Shown here piece by piece: positions 54,013 to 64,000 of a stretch of DNA of 64,000 nucleotides. The position numbers were made by a program, and so were the translations under genes. The stretch is taken from NCBI GenBank assembly GCA_009760855.2, contig WPIO01000009.1, forward strand, positions 9,199,501 to 9,263,500. Direction: 5' to 3'. The notes beneath the pieces are model-generated. The model was not told where the DNA came from, ran no database searches, and saw nothing but the letters and a program-made list of their open reading frames with translations. Position 1 is the stretch's first letter. Every line of letters starts with the position of its first letter. Source of the DNA: Cristatella mucedo. Lineage: Eukaryota; Bryozoa; Phylactolaemata; Cristatellidae.

Positions 54013-54127
54013 ATGCGCGCCGACGCTCTTTCTTTCTTTCTTTCTTTTTATGGCAAAGAAGCGATCGACGGCAAAGGCGAGCGATCAGAATGAGCTTCGA
54101 CAGCCCCGACGACCGAGACAAGAGTAA
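54013..54127 (+). promoter_or_regulatory. RALBP1: Two upstream ORFs at the RALBP1 start
   Basis: uORF1 starts ATG at 54013 and stops TGA at 54091-54093, overlapping the main ATG (54090-54092) as ATGA. uORF2 starts ATG at 54050 and stops TAA at 54125-54127, overlapping the first 38 nt of the CDS in another frame. Both matter only if the transcript starts upstream of 54013, which I cannot see. Confidence 0.5.
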
Positions 54128-55394
54128 CTCAGGTGAGACACGCCAATTCGCGCCGACCGGCGTCGCGCGCGCGTCCTGCCGTCCGACTCGACATCTCCGC
54201 CCTCACTCTCCCTTCGCCGCCGCCGCGCCTTTGTTATCGGTGCAAGATGACGACCAGAGCCGCCTGAGGATCGTTAAGAAGAAGAAGAAAGACAAGGACA
54301 GAGGCTACAAGATGTTCGAGGCCGACATGTCGGACGGCGATGCCAATCCAGGCGAAGACGGCAGGTATTCGTAGGGGCGATGCAGGGGGGGTGGTGGCAG
54401 GTGGCAGCAGCGGGGCTTCGGCAGCAGAAGGGGGCAGCCTCCACACCCCCCCTGCTCCATCACACTTCCGCCCGCCGTTGCAGAGGTGTCGGGATCAAGC
54501 TGAAGAAGCATAGCCTGAGCTTCAAGTTTTCAATGAAAAAAGACGGCATCTTCAAGAAGGTCTGTGCTCAGTTTTTTCCAGCTAGCCTCGCTGATGTCCC
54601 ATTGGCCCCTGGTCGCCGAGGCTTCCGCCGCCCCCCCCCCTTGCCGCTCTGGTCTCCCCTTTCTCGGCTCATCGCCGCCTGGAAGCACCCCCGTTCAGCA
54701 GTCACGGCCCGGAAGTAGGTGTGTGTGTGTCCGTGTGTGAGGGAGGGAGAGAGAGAGAGAGAGAGAGCTCCATCCCGAGTCGCTAGCACCTCTAGCTGCT
54801 GCCTGCTCGGCTTCCTGCCGTCGAGCCGAGCGCGCTGCGCTCGCGGCGACAGGAAAAGGAAGAGAAGCAGGAGAAGGACCGTGACCCTCGCAAGCTCAAG
54901 GAGAGCGTGTCGGAGAAGAGTGCCAAGAAGAGAGACGGCAGTGAAGGCAGGCCGCAGGGCAGGAAGCACAAAAAGGACTCTGCGTCGGCGCACGAGGGCG
55001 TAGCGAGGGCGCACAGCGATCACGTGGCCACCGCTGGAGGTGCGTGCGCCGCCGCCTTTGGCGTCGCTGCTGCTGCTGCTGCTGCTGCTGCTCCTGCCGC
55101 CGCCGCCGCTACCCCTGCCGCCGTTCGTTCGTTCGTTCGTTCGTGCAGCCAGCGTACTTTTTTCTTCGCGTTGTCCGCGTCGCGCGCTCCCACGAACCGG
55201 CGTGCCGCCTTGCTCCTGCTGCTGCTGCTGCTGGCAGTTCGCGTGCCCTGCCAGCTTGGCGGTCGATGCGACCGCTCGGGCCGTTGCAGTGGCAGCTGTG
55301 ATATTACTCACCATTCAATTGCATTTCCCTTTGCAGCAAATGTAAAGCGCCTAGAGAGAGATTGAGTTCTCCGAGGGCGCCTTATCAAGTGCAC

Positions 55395-55425
<31 letters not shown>

Positions 55426-58400
55426 GCTGTGTCGTTGTCGTCGCCGCAGCAGCAGCCGAGACACTTGCGGCCCATCTTTGGCATCCCCTTGGCTGCCGCC
55501 GTGGAGCGGTACCCGCCGGGCGACGGCATCCAGCTGCCGGTCATCGTTCGCGAGTGCATCGACTACGTGGAGGAGCACGGTGCGAGCGCGCGACGATGAT
55601 GCAAGAGCGAGGAAATCTGTCGTTTGCCCGTGCTACCTGTCGCTAGGCGACCGCAGGGGCGCACGCTGCTTCTGCTTGCCGGACGTTAGAGCTGTCGAGT
55701 TGCGAGGTAAACGATGCATTCGAGAGAGAGAGAGAGAGAGAGTCGAGTAGTGTTGCCTCACACGATGGAGTCGGATGGGAGGCGGCAATGGTGCGCGGTC
55801 TGAGCGGTTTCGCTCAGCGCTTTTAACGTCCCTAACTTTTTGCCTGACGTTGGTCAGAAAGAGGACACCCACCTCGACGCATCGTCCTCGGGATTAGAAT
55901 TTTGAGCCCCGCCCCCCAGGGCTCCCACCATTGCAGCTTGCACGTTATGACCCCTGACCCATGACTCGCACGTTATGACCCCTGACTCAGACTCCCGGAT
56001 CTTTGGAATGGTTGAGCTTTCGAAGCCCCCTCGACGGAGGCTTTATCCTGTCCAATTGTTCATTAGTAGGACTAGTAGTTCCGTTACTGGTAGATTATTT
56101 AGTAGTTCCGTTACTATTAGTAGTACTAACTGTTAGTAGTTCCGTTACTGGTGGACGTGAATGTGCACACTGTTGCTGTGCATTTGAGATTCTGTGTCGA
56201 CTTGCTCCTGTGTGTTGGACCTTTATTCACGAGGGCAGCAGTACATGTGCAGAACTCTGGGAAACAGCCGAGTGACTTGCGACCCATGAAGCATCAGCCG
56301 CGCACGTTCAAGATGACCTCGTGCTAGAGCTGGCTGAGCAGCCTGTGCTGCTCTCTCGTTGCCGCCATACTAGTCTGCCGCTCGTGTAATCGCTCTTGCG
56401 TGCGGGAGACTACCATTTGTACTGGCCTGTGGGTATTTAATCTATGTGACATGCCATTTATCCCGACCGCTGTCGTGGGTGGTGCGATGAAGCCCGCTGC
56501 CAGAGGTCGTCCGTCCTCAGCGTTTTTGCGCCGAGTCGGGCGACGGATCAGCGATAGCCCGGCGATGGACCGGATGTCTTTGCCGAGCAGAGCTCTAAGC
56601 GCTGGCGCTCTGCCGCGCTCGCTCGCGACTCGATGCTGTCGGCTCGCTGTTTACCGTGCGGATTTTTCTTCGCCAAGGTCTCCTCTGCGAAGGCATCTAT
56701 CGAGTGTCCGGTGTGAAGTCGAAGGTGCAGCAGCTGCGAGACGCCTACAACCGGCTGTACACGGCCAGCGGGCCACAGGGCGGCGGCGGCGGCATCGGCG
56801 GGGTGGCTGCGGCGGGCGGCGGCGGTGGTGGCCTGTGCCTCTACGAGCACGATCCGAGCGTCGTGGCGAGCTTGCTGAAGCAGTTCCTACGAGAGCTGCC
56901 CGAGCCGATTCTCACCGTTCAGCTCATGCCCGCGTTCGAAGCAGCCGGAGCTGCCGCGGCCGCTCCGCCTGCGACTCCTGCCGGTGAGTGTAAAGTCTGC
57001 TTGACTTGACCGAATGCTCGCACCGAAAGCCGCTTGGGCGCTTGAGCGCGCTATGCAAAACTCACTCTCCTGCGTAACACCCACGTGGTCTTTATGACTT
57101 TGTGGTGGAGTTACAGTGACGGGAGATACGTGCGTGCGCTCTTTCGCCGGCGATGACGGCGGTGTACCTCTCTGTTGTTATCCGCTTGTTCGCCGAGCCA
57201 ATCAATCTCTAGTCGATCCAGGCTCGGGATTGGTGCCCCCCCCTCTCTCCGGCTACGGCTTCGTCGGCGAGCCGGCAGCTGGGTGGGGACAGGCGAGGAG
57301 GAGGAGGGTGGCCGTTCGACGAAGTCGCTTCCGGCAAAGCCGCCGCACATCCTCGCTCCTGCTCCTGCTCCCGAATAGAGTGTGCCAGCCTGGTGGCAGC
57401 TGCAGCAGTGCGACTCGCGGGTTGTACTGCAGTGCGACTCGCGTCGGCAAGTCGATGTGGCGGCTGCGCGCACCGCTCGCCGACGGCGCCTTCCATCTCT
57501 AGAGCTGCAAGTGCTGCTGCTGCTGCTGCTCTTTCAGCGCAAGCAGAAGCTGCCGCCGTGCACGGCTTGAAGTCGTTGATAGAGCTGCTGCCCGAATGCA
57601 ATCGTCTGCTCCTCTCCTGGATGATGGTGCACATGACGCACGTGGTTGCCAAGGTGAGGCTGGCCCTTGTTGAATATTTACGTCAGCCTGGTGCGGGGCT
57701 AGCCGAATACCAGTCCTGGGGGGGGGGGGAGTGCCGTTGCTGTCTCGTCTCCCTTCCCCTTCTGCTGCTTGGAGTTGACCGGTGACTTTTTTGCCAGCCT
57801 GCCAGGATGCGATCGGCTCGATGGACATCCAGTGTCACCGGTGCCCTCTGGAAGTGACGTCGTATCCCATTCTCCTGCTGCTGCTGCTGCTGCTTGTTCA
57901 CTCTGGCGTGCCTCATAGTGAAAGCCTCGTGTGAATTGTAGGAGAAAATTAACAAGATGAGCGTGCAGAACGTATCTATAGTATTGAGTCCGACGATGCA
58001 GATCAGTCACCGACTGCTCTACATATTCTTCGTTCACGCGGCCACCCTGTTTGGCGACGTTCAACTGGCTAGGTATGCGTTGCAAGTGAAACGGCTGTGA
58101 CGATTTGGCCAGCCCCTCGCTCGGCTCCTTTCGAGTCGCTCGCTTTCGCCGCCATTCTCGAACAGGCTCGGCCGAACCTGGCTTCGATTGCAGTAACCGC
58201 AGGCTGCCGGCATCTTGCTGTGGAGCGATGCAGCTTGCCGCTGTTAGGCTGTTCTCTACACTTGGGATTGCTGCGACCATTGGGTTAACCCCTCTCAGAA
58301 ACCCCATTGCAGTGCACCAATGAAATCAGGCTGCATGATCCCACGACGTCCCGTGCCCGTGCTGTGATTCCTAGCACAGCAGCGTGACAGCCAGCAGTCC

Positions 58401-59160
58401 TTGATCCAGCATGCTTTCCGAGTGCTTGCTGCTGCTTCAGCATCGAGCAGACGAGCTTCGTCTGGAATGGCCGACTTCACGCGGCCTCTGTGCAGCCTTT
58501 GTGAATGCACTCGTCCTCGGCGCCACCAAGTCTGTTTGCTGTATTGGGTCCTCTGGAAGCGACCTAATGTTATTCTTTTTTGTCATTGCTGGCGCGCTAA
58601 CGCTGAATGCACTTGCCACTGAGCGAGGTTTCGGGTCATATTAAGGTGCATATTTCAAATGACTTTGTGCAGCCATCAGCTGCTGTCATCGCATAATCAT
58701 CCTTGTGAATGCCATGCGCACATTTGTATGTGTTAGTGTGCTTTGACAACCAAGTTGCATTAGTACAACCAAGTGCATTTGCATCATTTGTCTTGGCCCG
58801 AAATTAAAGGAATATAATCGGCCTGTAAGGACGCAATAACTAGTAGGAAGAGCTCTGCATGTGTTCCAACCTGCCGTCGCCATCTTTGTTGTCGTCGGCC
58901 ACCCCTGTCATTGTGAAATTGAATGCCGCGGTGCCCCCACACCCCTTCCCCCGCCCCGATCGTGGGCAGCAGCTGTCGGAGACGCACTGACGCTGGCAGG
59001 TGGTTGCCATGTTGTTTGCTTTTGTGAATGATGGATTGCAACTTGAAAATCGCTCCTCTCCAAAAAAGGCAGTTAAGCTCACCCGTGTGGGATATGTCCA
59101 CCCCTAGTGTGCAGGCACCGTGTCACCCCTGCCTGCACACGAGACGGAGCAGGTGCTCAA

Positions 59161-59253
<93 letters not shown>

Positions 59254-59327
59254 CAGACAGACAGACAGAGAAAGGGAGAGAGAGAGAGACAGAGAGAGAG
59301 ACACAGACAGAGACAGACAGACAGAGA

Positions 59328-59391
<64 letters not shown>

Positions 59392-62300
59392 AACAGACAG
59401 AGATACAGAGAGGGGCAAACAGACACACACAGAGAGGGAGAGACAGGCAGACACACAGACAGACAAACAGACACAGACACACAGAGTGGCAGGTAGGCAG
59501 CCCTGATTGAGCTGCTTACCACTGACGTGAGGCTTCCTCTACCTGCCGGAGCATTCCTTCGGTGCCTATATTGAATTATTTGCTATGCCATCGTGTGGAT
59601 TAGCAGCTGCGATGCCAAGCGCAAGTGGTAATGCCTTGACGCCACTGTCAGCTTCATGGGACAGAAAATCCAGTGTTCTCTGTTTACAGTATGCACCACC
59701 TCGAGGCACTCTATGGAGTCATTGTCTGTGACGTTTCCATAGCCACACCACTTGTGCATGTACCTGCTTACACTGTGCCTGCTGCTTGCCTTGCTGCATT
59801 CTGATGTTACCACCAATCATTTGGTAATGCTTTCTATACAGCATCTGTAAAGTGCCTAGAAAGAGATTCGGTTCTCTGAGGGTGCTGTACAAGTGTATTA
59901 TTATTATTACCCGGAGCTCCCTCCTCAATGGAAGGGGGGCTTCTGCTACCCGGGGCCAGTGGTCAAATGCACGCCCCCCTGCATGGTTACCGACTAGTGG
60001 TCAGTACTGTGCAAGATGCTTGCTACTGCTAGTGCCTGGCCCATCGGCTAGCAGGTGGAATAGAGACCAGAGTGCGATCAGACCAGCGATGCGTGCGACT
60101 CTGGGTGTGACGTACGCTCGTGTGTGGCATGCACACACAGACATCCTTTTGGCTGTTCATACATATCCTTTTTCCGAGACACTAAAAAATAAAATGTTAA
60201 ATCGGTTTTTACATATTTATTTCGAAGCTCGTATTTGCTAATGGCATTGAATGATCTTGGGTCGACAACAAAGGTGAGAACAATAAAACGATGACTTCCT
60301 ATGTAGGCTGGTGCCAAACCTGTTCCACTAGTCAGGCACATCCATTTTTTTTTGTATTGCATTCATAAGGTGCTGCTGTAAGATCGACCTTGTGATAATA
60401 AAGATCATAAATATAATAATAGGTCAATTGTATAGCACCCTAAGAAAACTTGATCTTTATCCTCCAGGTGCTGAACAACTCGCTGCAAGAGAATAAATAA
60501 ATGCCCAACAGTTGGTGGCACGTGTAAGGTATCATGCCACCTAAAGCAAACAAGTGTCATGCTTAGTTAGGCCAGCGCCTAAATGGCCAACACTATATTT
60601 CGTGCTATAGAGTCGTCTCGAGTAATGCTGCTGCTTGTGTACCAAGGAAAATGCAAAGCCAGCAGTTGAAGCCGTGCCCCCCTAACCAGTCTTCAGTTCA
60701 GCTTGCGCCAGTGCTGCTAGTGCTAGTGCCAGTGCCAGTGCTGCCATCGTGCTGTCCAATTTACCGTCGCCGCCGCTGGTTTGGCGGCGATGCTCGGCTC
60801 GTGGCTCCTGCGGCTGCTACTTGCTTAGCGCAATGAAGCCTGCGAGCTACTGTTGTGTGGTTGAAGATGAGTTGGCCACGTTTAGAATCTTTTTTTTTTT
60901 ACCGAGAGCCAGCCTGCCTGCCCGCCCTCCCCCCAATGCCCTCCTGACACGCCGCCCCGACAAGAGCTCGTGCAACCATTGATGCAACAGATGCTCTGCG
61001 CCCTATTCTTCAGGTAGACGTAGCTCAGCCGCTGACTCGTGTCTGCAGCTGGTCGCTTTGCATTCACTGCCACGATGGCCAAGCGATCGGCCATCGGCTT
61101 CTTCTTTTTCTCCTCCTTCTTGAGGACCTCAGGCGCTCAGGCCAGCTCTGCTAGATGTCACTGCGGTTGCTCGCCGCCGCTCGTTCTTTCGACCCGTTGC
61201 TGCCGCCTCTGCCTTTGCGCCGGGTGAGCGGCAGCACGGGAGCCTTGCCCTGCAGAGGCTGCCGGCTTCTGCAGCGTCCGCCGGCGGCGTCACTCTCGCA
61301 GGTACGTTCCGGCGCCAACGGGCTCCGGCAGAGGCGGCCAGCAGCCGGCCGAGAGCGCTGCAGAGACCACGGCCTGCGTGGAGGAGGAACTTCGGCAGCA
61401 GGAGGCGCTGCTCGGACAGCTGCACGCCGCCGCCATGCAGTCCGCGGGCAGGCGTCATCGCGACGGCGGCGATGACGTCGAGGAGCGCCTGTGGGAGGTG
61501 CAGCGATCCGTCACGCAGCTAAAGCGAAAGGTGAGTCAGTCTGCCGCCCTGAGCGTACACTCGGTTGATCGAGCAGCCGCTCTGCGCTCGAAGCAGCGGC
61601 TCCGAAGCCGTTCGCTCGCTGGCAAAGTAGGTGGCGGGCAGGCAGCCAGCGGCCCGTCGTCGTCTGCTTTTGCAGCTGAAGCTGGCGCAGAAGACGATGG
61701 CCGCTCGAGAGTTGGAGCAGCGGCAAGCAGCCACCGGCGAGGCCGGCGCTGCAGCCGTCGTTCCCGTTGGCGAGCAGCTCAGTCTCGCCTTGCAGTCGGC
61801 GGCCAAGCCGCTGCCGCAGGACGAACGCTCGCCGGAGGCAGCGGTTGCCGAGACCGCGCGATTTGCCGCTGACGCAGAGGCTACTTCCGACGACGACGAA
61901 GGGCTCGCCGGCGAGGGCGTCGAGAGCACTGGCGGCGAACCCGCTGCCGGTGCGGGCACTTCGGCAGGTGACGAGAAGGATTCGCCTCGTTCCGGCCTCT
62001 CGCCACCTTCCGCCGACCGCGAGGCAGCGGCTGCTGCCGCTGCATCCGAGAACGGGCGGTTCGAGTCGCAGCCGCCAGCGTGCAGCGATAAGGTGGCCGC
62101 ACCTGCCGAGCTTGCAGATTCTGACCGTCCGTTGGCCTCCGCCAGTGTGATCAAGGCAGACAGCGAGAGAGGCTCTCAAAGTGGCGCGGCCGACGCCGAC
62201 TCTTCCGCGCCGCTTCCGGCACCGGCGCCGCCGGTCGCAGCAGCCGTGTGGCATCCCGTCGAGCGGCCGAACCCCAAGCCTCGAGGTGCAGCTTCTGCTC

Positions 62301-63497
62301 TCGAGGCCGTTCACGTCGAGGCCGTCGAGTCGCCTCGACGCGGCGAGCCAACCGTAGCTTTTCCGGCTGCCGAGTTTGCCGCAGCGCTCGAACCGACCTG
62401 TGCACACAGTCGAGACGGCGTGGCCGGCAGCGAGGCCGCGGAGGCCCCGCTTCAAGAAAGTACGATCGGCACTGAGAGTGCCGCGGTTTCTTCGTCGTCG
62501 TCGTCGTCGTCGGAAACACTCACAGCTGCTGGCAGCATAGAGTTTGCTCAGCTTACTAGCAGCAGCTGTACCGGCAGCAGCCTCGCCGGAGGCGGCAGCA
62601 GCAGCAGCAGCGGTGGCGGCACCGTCAGCACCGGCTTTGGCAGAAGCAGCAGCGCTGGCAGCGTAGGCGTCATCACGCCGAGCCCCAGCACTGACGACGG
62701 CGCCGCCCTCGTTCTGGCTTCGCCCCTATCCGATGCAGCCGCGTCCGACGGCTGGATGCTGCCACCTCCGCGCGCTCTGCCACGTGACCTAGGCTGCTCG
62801 AGCGCCCCGTCGGGCCGTGCCGCCAAGCCCGCCGCCGGCTTGCGAAGCGAGCTCGTGGCCAGCTCCTCAGCAGACGACGCCGCACCACTGCCTTCTTCGG
62901 GTGCCGCAGCAGCGGCGCCGACGTCCCACCCGCCAGTGCCGGCCGTTGCTGAACCGGCTGCCGTCAGCATTCGGCTCGAGGCTGCCGCCGCTGCCGAGAG
63001 TGCGCGACCGGCGATCGCATCGCCGCCTGCCGCTCTGTCAGGCAGCATGTTCGCCGACGGCATCCTGTTGCCAGAGAAGCTTCACCACGAGCCTTCGGCT
63101 GCGACGAGCGGAGCCTCGGCAGGTGAGCGCGCTCGCGGCGACGGAGGTGCTCGAGCGCTCGTGGCACGGCTCCTGTCAGCTCCTGGCTGCCAGCACACAG
63201 CACCGTGCCCACTCCTCTCTCGTGCCACCCCCTCCCTGCCTAACGCCATGCCCCTGCTTTACCAGGCGCCCGAGAGCGTGCGCGCGAGGCGCACGCGCGC
63301 ACGAACACACAGCCTAGCTGAGACGGCTGGGGCGTGTACACGCGCCTCGCATGACTCGCTGTCTCGTGCGTACTTGCTCGTAGACTGGCCGTCGCTCACT
63401 GGACGGGCGGATGGAGCGGAAGGCGACGAGGAGCTGCACCGGCTGATTGCAGAGGAAGCGCGGCTCATGTGGGAAGAGGAAGAGCTGCTGGCCATCA
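54090..63497 (+). CDS. RALBP1: RALBP1 / Rlip: RhoGAP and Ral effector (3' incomplete)
   Basis: RALBP1 binds GTP-bound Ral and has GAP activity on Rac/Cdc42; it acts at membranes in endocytosis and in mitosis. Exons: 54090-54132, 54247-54364, 54484-54559, 54853-55039, 55427-55579, 56678-56983, 57538-57653, 57942-58072, 61302-61530, 61676-63122, 63384-63497. Phases agree throughout. Start MSFDSPDD mirrors the fly Rlip start. Lys-rich exons 2-4 match the family's basic N-terminus. The RhoGAP domain spans about residues 157-377, with the Ral-binding coil in exon 9. Exon 11 (EGDEELHRLIAEEARLMWEE EELLA) matches the start of the second coil. The final exons, including the REPS-binding C-terminus, are not in the window. 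At least 973 residues here versus 655 in human. Confidence 0.94.
55300..55426 (+). mobile_element. LINE 3' tail abutting RALBP1 exon 5
   Basis: Solo tail in intron 4: tcaccattcaattgcatttc start, internal ccctttgcag, hairpin aaagcgcc..gggcgcc, then nine or so ATT units ending tatag directly at the inferred exon 5 start. Confidence 0.85.
55427..58072 (+). CDS. RALBP1: RALBP1 RhoGAP domain (exons 5-8)
   Basis: Exon 5: RPIFGIPLAAAVERY and VIVRECIDYVEEHG. Exon 6: LLCEGIYRVSGVKSKV, with arginine finger R201 of the assembled protein, then SVVASLLKQFLRELPEPIL. Exon 7: LLPECNRLLLSWMMVHMTHV. Exon 8: VSIVLSPTMQISHRLLY and LFGDVQLAR. All catalytic and G-protein-contact landmarks of the fold are present, so activity is expected. 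Exon 6 contains a Gly-rich insert of about 25 residues (GGGGGIGGVAAAGG) in the loop after the arginine finger, absent from fly and human. Confidence 0.93.
57004..57130 (+). repeat. Third-family element piece in RALBP1 intron 6
   Basis: Resembles 50195-50310: gcaccgaaagccgcttgggc, gcgctatgcaaaactc, ctgcgtaacacccacgtggt, then the 'gtggagttacag' and ggagatac end. Diverged. Confidence 0.6.
58073..61301 (+). other. RALBP1: RALBP1 intron 8
   Basis: 3.2 kb without an exon. It holds the GA tract (59164-59480), a plus-strand LINE tail (59830-59910) and a minus second-family element (about 60420-60600). The rest is unassigned. Confidence 0.6.
59164..59480 (+). repeat. (GA)n / (GACA)n compound microsatellite
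   Basis: About 80 nt pure GA, a mixed GACA/GAGG part, a second GA block of about 60 nt and a (CAGA)-rich end. Confidence 0.95.
61302..61530 (+). CDS. RALBP1: RALBP1 Ral-binding coiled coil (exon 9)
   Basis: Starts YVPAPTGS (fly: YVPPLTS), then VEEELRQQEALLGQLH and VEERLWEVQRSVTQLKRK, the antiparallel helices that contact Ral switch regions in the family. Phase 2 from exon 8 rejoins as R. Confidence 0.93.
61676..63122 (+). CDS. RALBP1: RALBP1 exon 10: 482-codon low-complexity insertion
   Basis: In frame after LKRK: LKLAQKTMAARELEQRQ continues the helix for about 20 residues. Then follow about 460 residues rich in Ala, Ser, Pro, Glu and Gly, with poly-Ser and Ser-Gly runs (AVSSSSSSSS, GGGSSSSSGGG). 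Donor at 63122 (GCAG|gtgagc). Human and fly have only some tens of residues between these landmarks. Probably disordered. Strong in-frame openness over 1.4 kb without a stop, and shared phase with exon 11, support it as coding. Confidence 0.8.
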
Positions 63498-64000
63498 GTG
63501 CGTCTGCCTGCGCTTTGGCCTCGTGCGCGCGCGATCGCAATGGACGCATCCGAGATGAGAGCAAAGCGTGCGACCTCCGACGTGCGACCTCCGACGTGCG
63601 ACCTCCGGGTGGTGGTAGCTGCTGAGTTGCTGCTGTCAACCGTCTTGAGTATCAGCTGAGCACGTGGTGCAGGCTTTTAGCCGGGTCTTTTGCTTTAGCA
63701 TTTGCCCTCTGTCTCAAACTGGCAAGGGGCGGAGGTGTGGCATGCATGGGGGGGGGGCTGCTAATGCTTGCACTGTGAGTGAAGCCCTTCGGGTAGATTG
63801 GCATCTCAGTTGCACGGTCTCACCTTTACACCTCGGTCGTGACCCTGATGGGCAGAACGCGTTTTCCTTTGTGGTTAAGTCGTTGGTGCCCCTGTGATAT
63901 CTTTGGGGGAAAATCCTTTTTTCCTTTGCTTGAGTTTCCTTCCTCTCCTCTCCCTTCGTTTCCCTTCGTTTCCCTTCCCTTCGTTTCCCTTCCCTTCGTT
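63498..64000 (+). other. Downstream of RALBP1 exon 11 to window end
   Basis: No further RALBP1 exon is recognisable. 63571-63605 has three copies of a cgacctccgacgtg-like unit. The window ends in a pyrimidine repeat (cccttcgttt units, 63940-64000). Confidence 0.5.

Larger units (their letters stand above)
50943..54089. promoter_or_regulatory. Divergent intergenic region between CEP152 and RALBP1
   Basis: Start codons point away from each other across 3.1 kb. It contains a minus-strand SINE (51255-51370), an ATT-rich run (51400-51465), retroelement-like sequence (about 51680-51990), a CpG-richer part at 52820-53100 and 53560-54089, and a 19-bp inverted repeat. No TATA box or initiator can be assigned. 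5' UTRs of both genes must lie here. Confidence 0.45.

Overview
The window is nuclear DNA of an invertebrate animal. It has GT-AG introns, GC-rich exons and AT-richer introns full of retroelements. It encodes a centriole scaffold protein and a RhoGAP whose start (MSFDSPDD) and interior (DVQLARYVP) look more like fly Rlip than vertebrate RALBP1. I cannot place the phylum. All homology calls are from remembered family sequence; no search was run.

Three multi-exon genes were assembled by hand from splice sites with exact phase bookkeeping. (1) 3750-18007, plus strand: a nine-exon, about 1085-residue protein with ten C2H2 zinc fingers, between a Ser/Ala/Pro-rich N-terminus and an acidic C-terminus. 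(2) 50942-23926, minus strand: a 25-exon CEP152/Asterless orthologue of about 2180 residues, the PLK4-recruiting scaffold of centriole duplication. (3) 54090 to beyond 63497, plus strand: a RALBP1 (RLIP76/Rlip) orthologue with RhoGAP domain, Ral-binding coiled coil and an unusual 482-codon low-complexity exon; its 3' end lies beyond the window or was not found. The zinc-finger gene and CEP152 converge, with 5.9 kb between stops. CEP152 and RALBP1 diverge, with 3.1 kb between start codons. Nothing shows that the three genes act in one pathway.

The rest is dominated by retroelements: (a) a CR1/L2-like LINE family whose 3' end is a short hairpin followed by (ATT)n; (b) tRNA-derived SINEs with A and B boxes; (c) a second family ending in a related hairpin; (d) a third LINE-like family. 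There are also very long (GA/CT)n tracts, an eight-copy 34-bp minisatellite, and a U6 snRNA copy fused to a SINE inside a CEP152 intron.

The strongest unusual signals are the U6-SINE chimera with flanking 5-bp duplications, a LINE tail that seems to supply a RALBP1 splice acceptor, a GC-AG first intron in CEP152, a set of long perfect inverted repeats in exons and introns, the huge exon 10 of RALBP1, and two upstream ORFs meeting the RALBP1 start codon. I saw no bacterial-type system, CRISPR array or DNA transposon.
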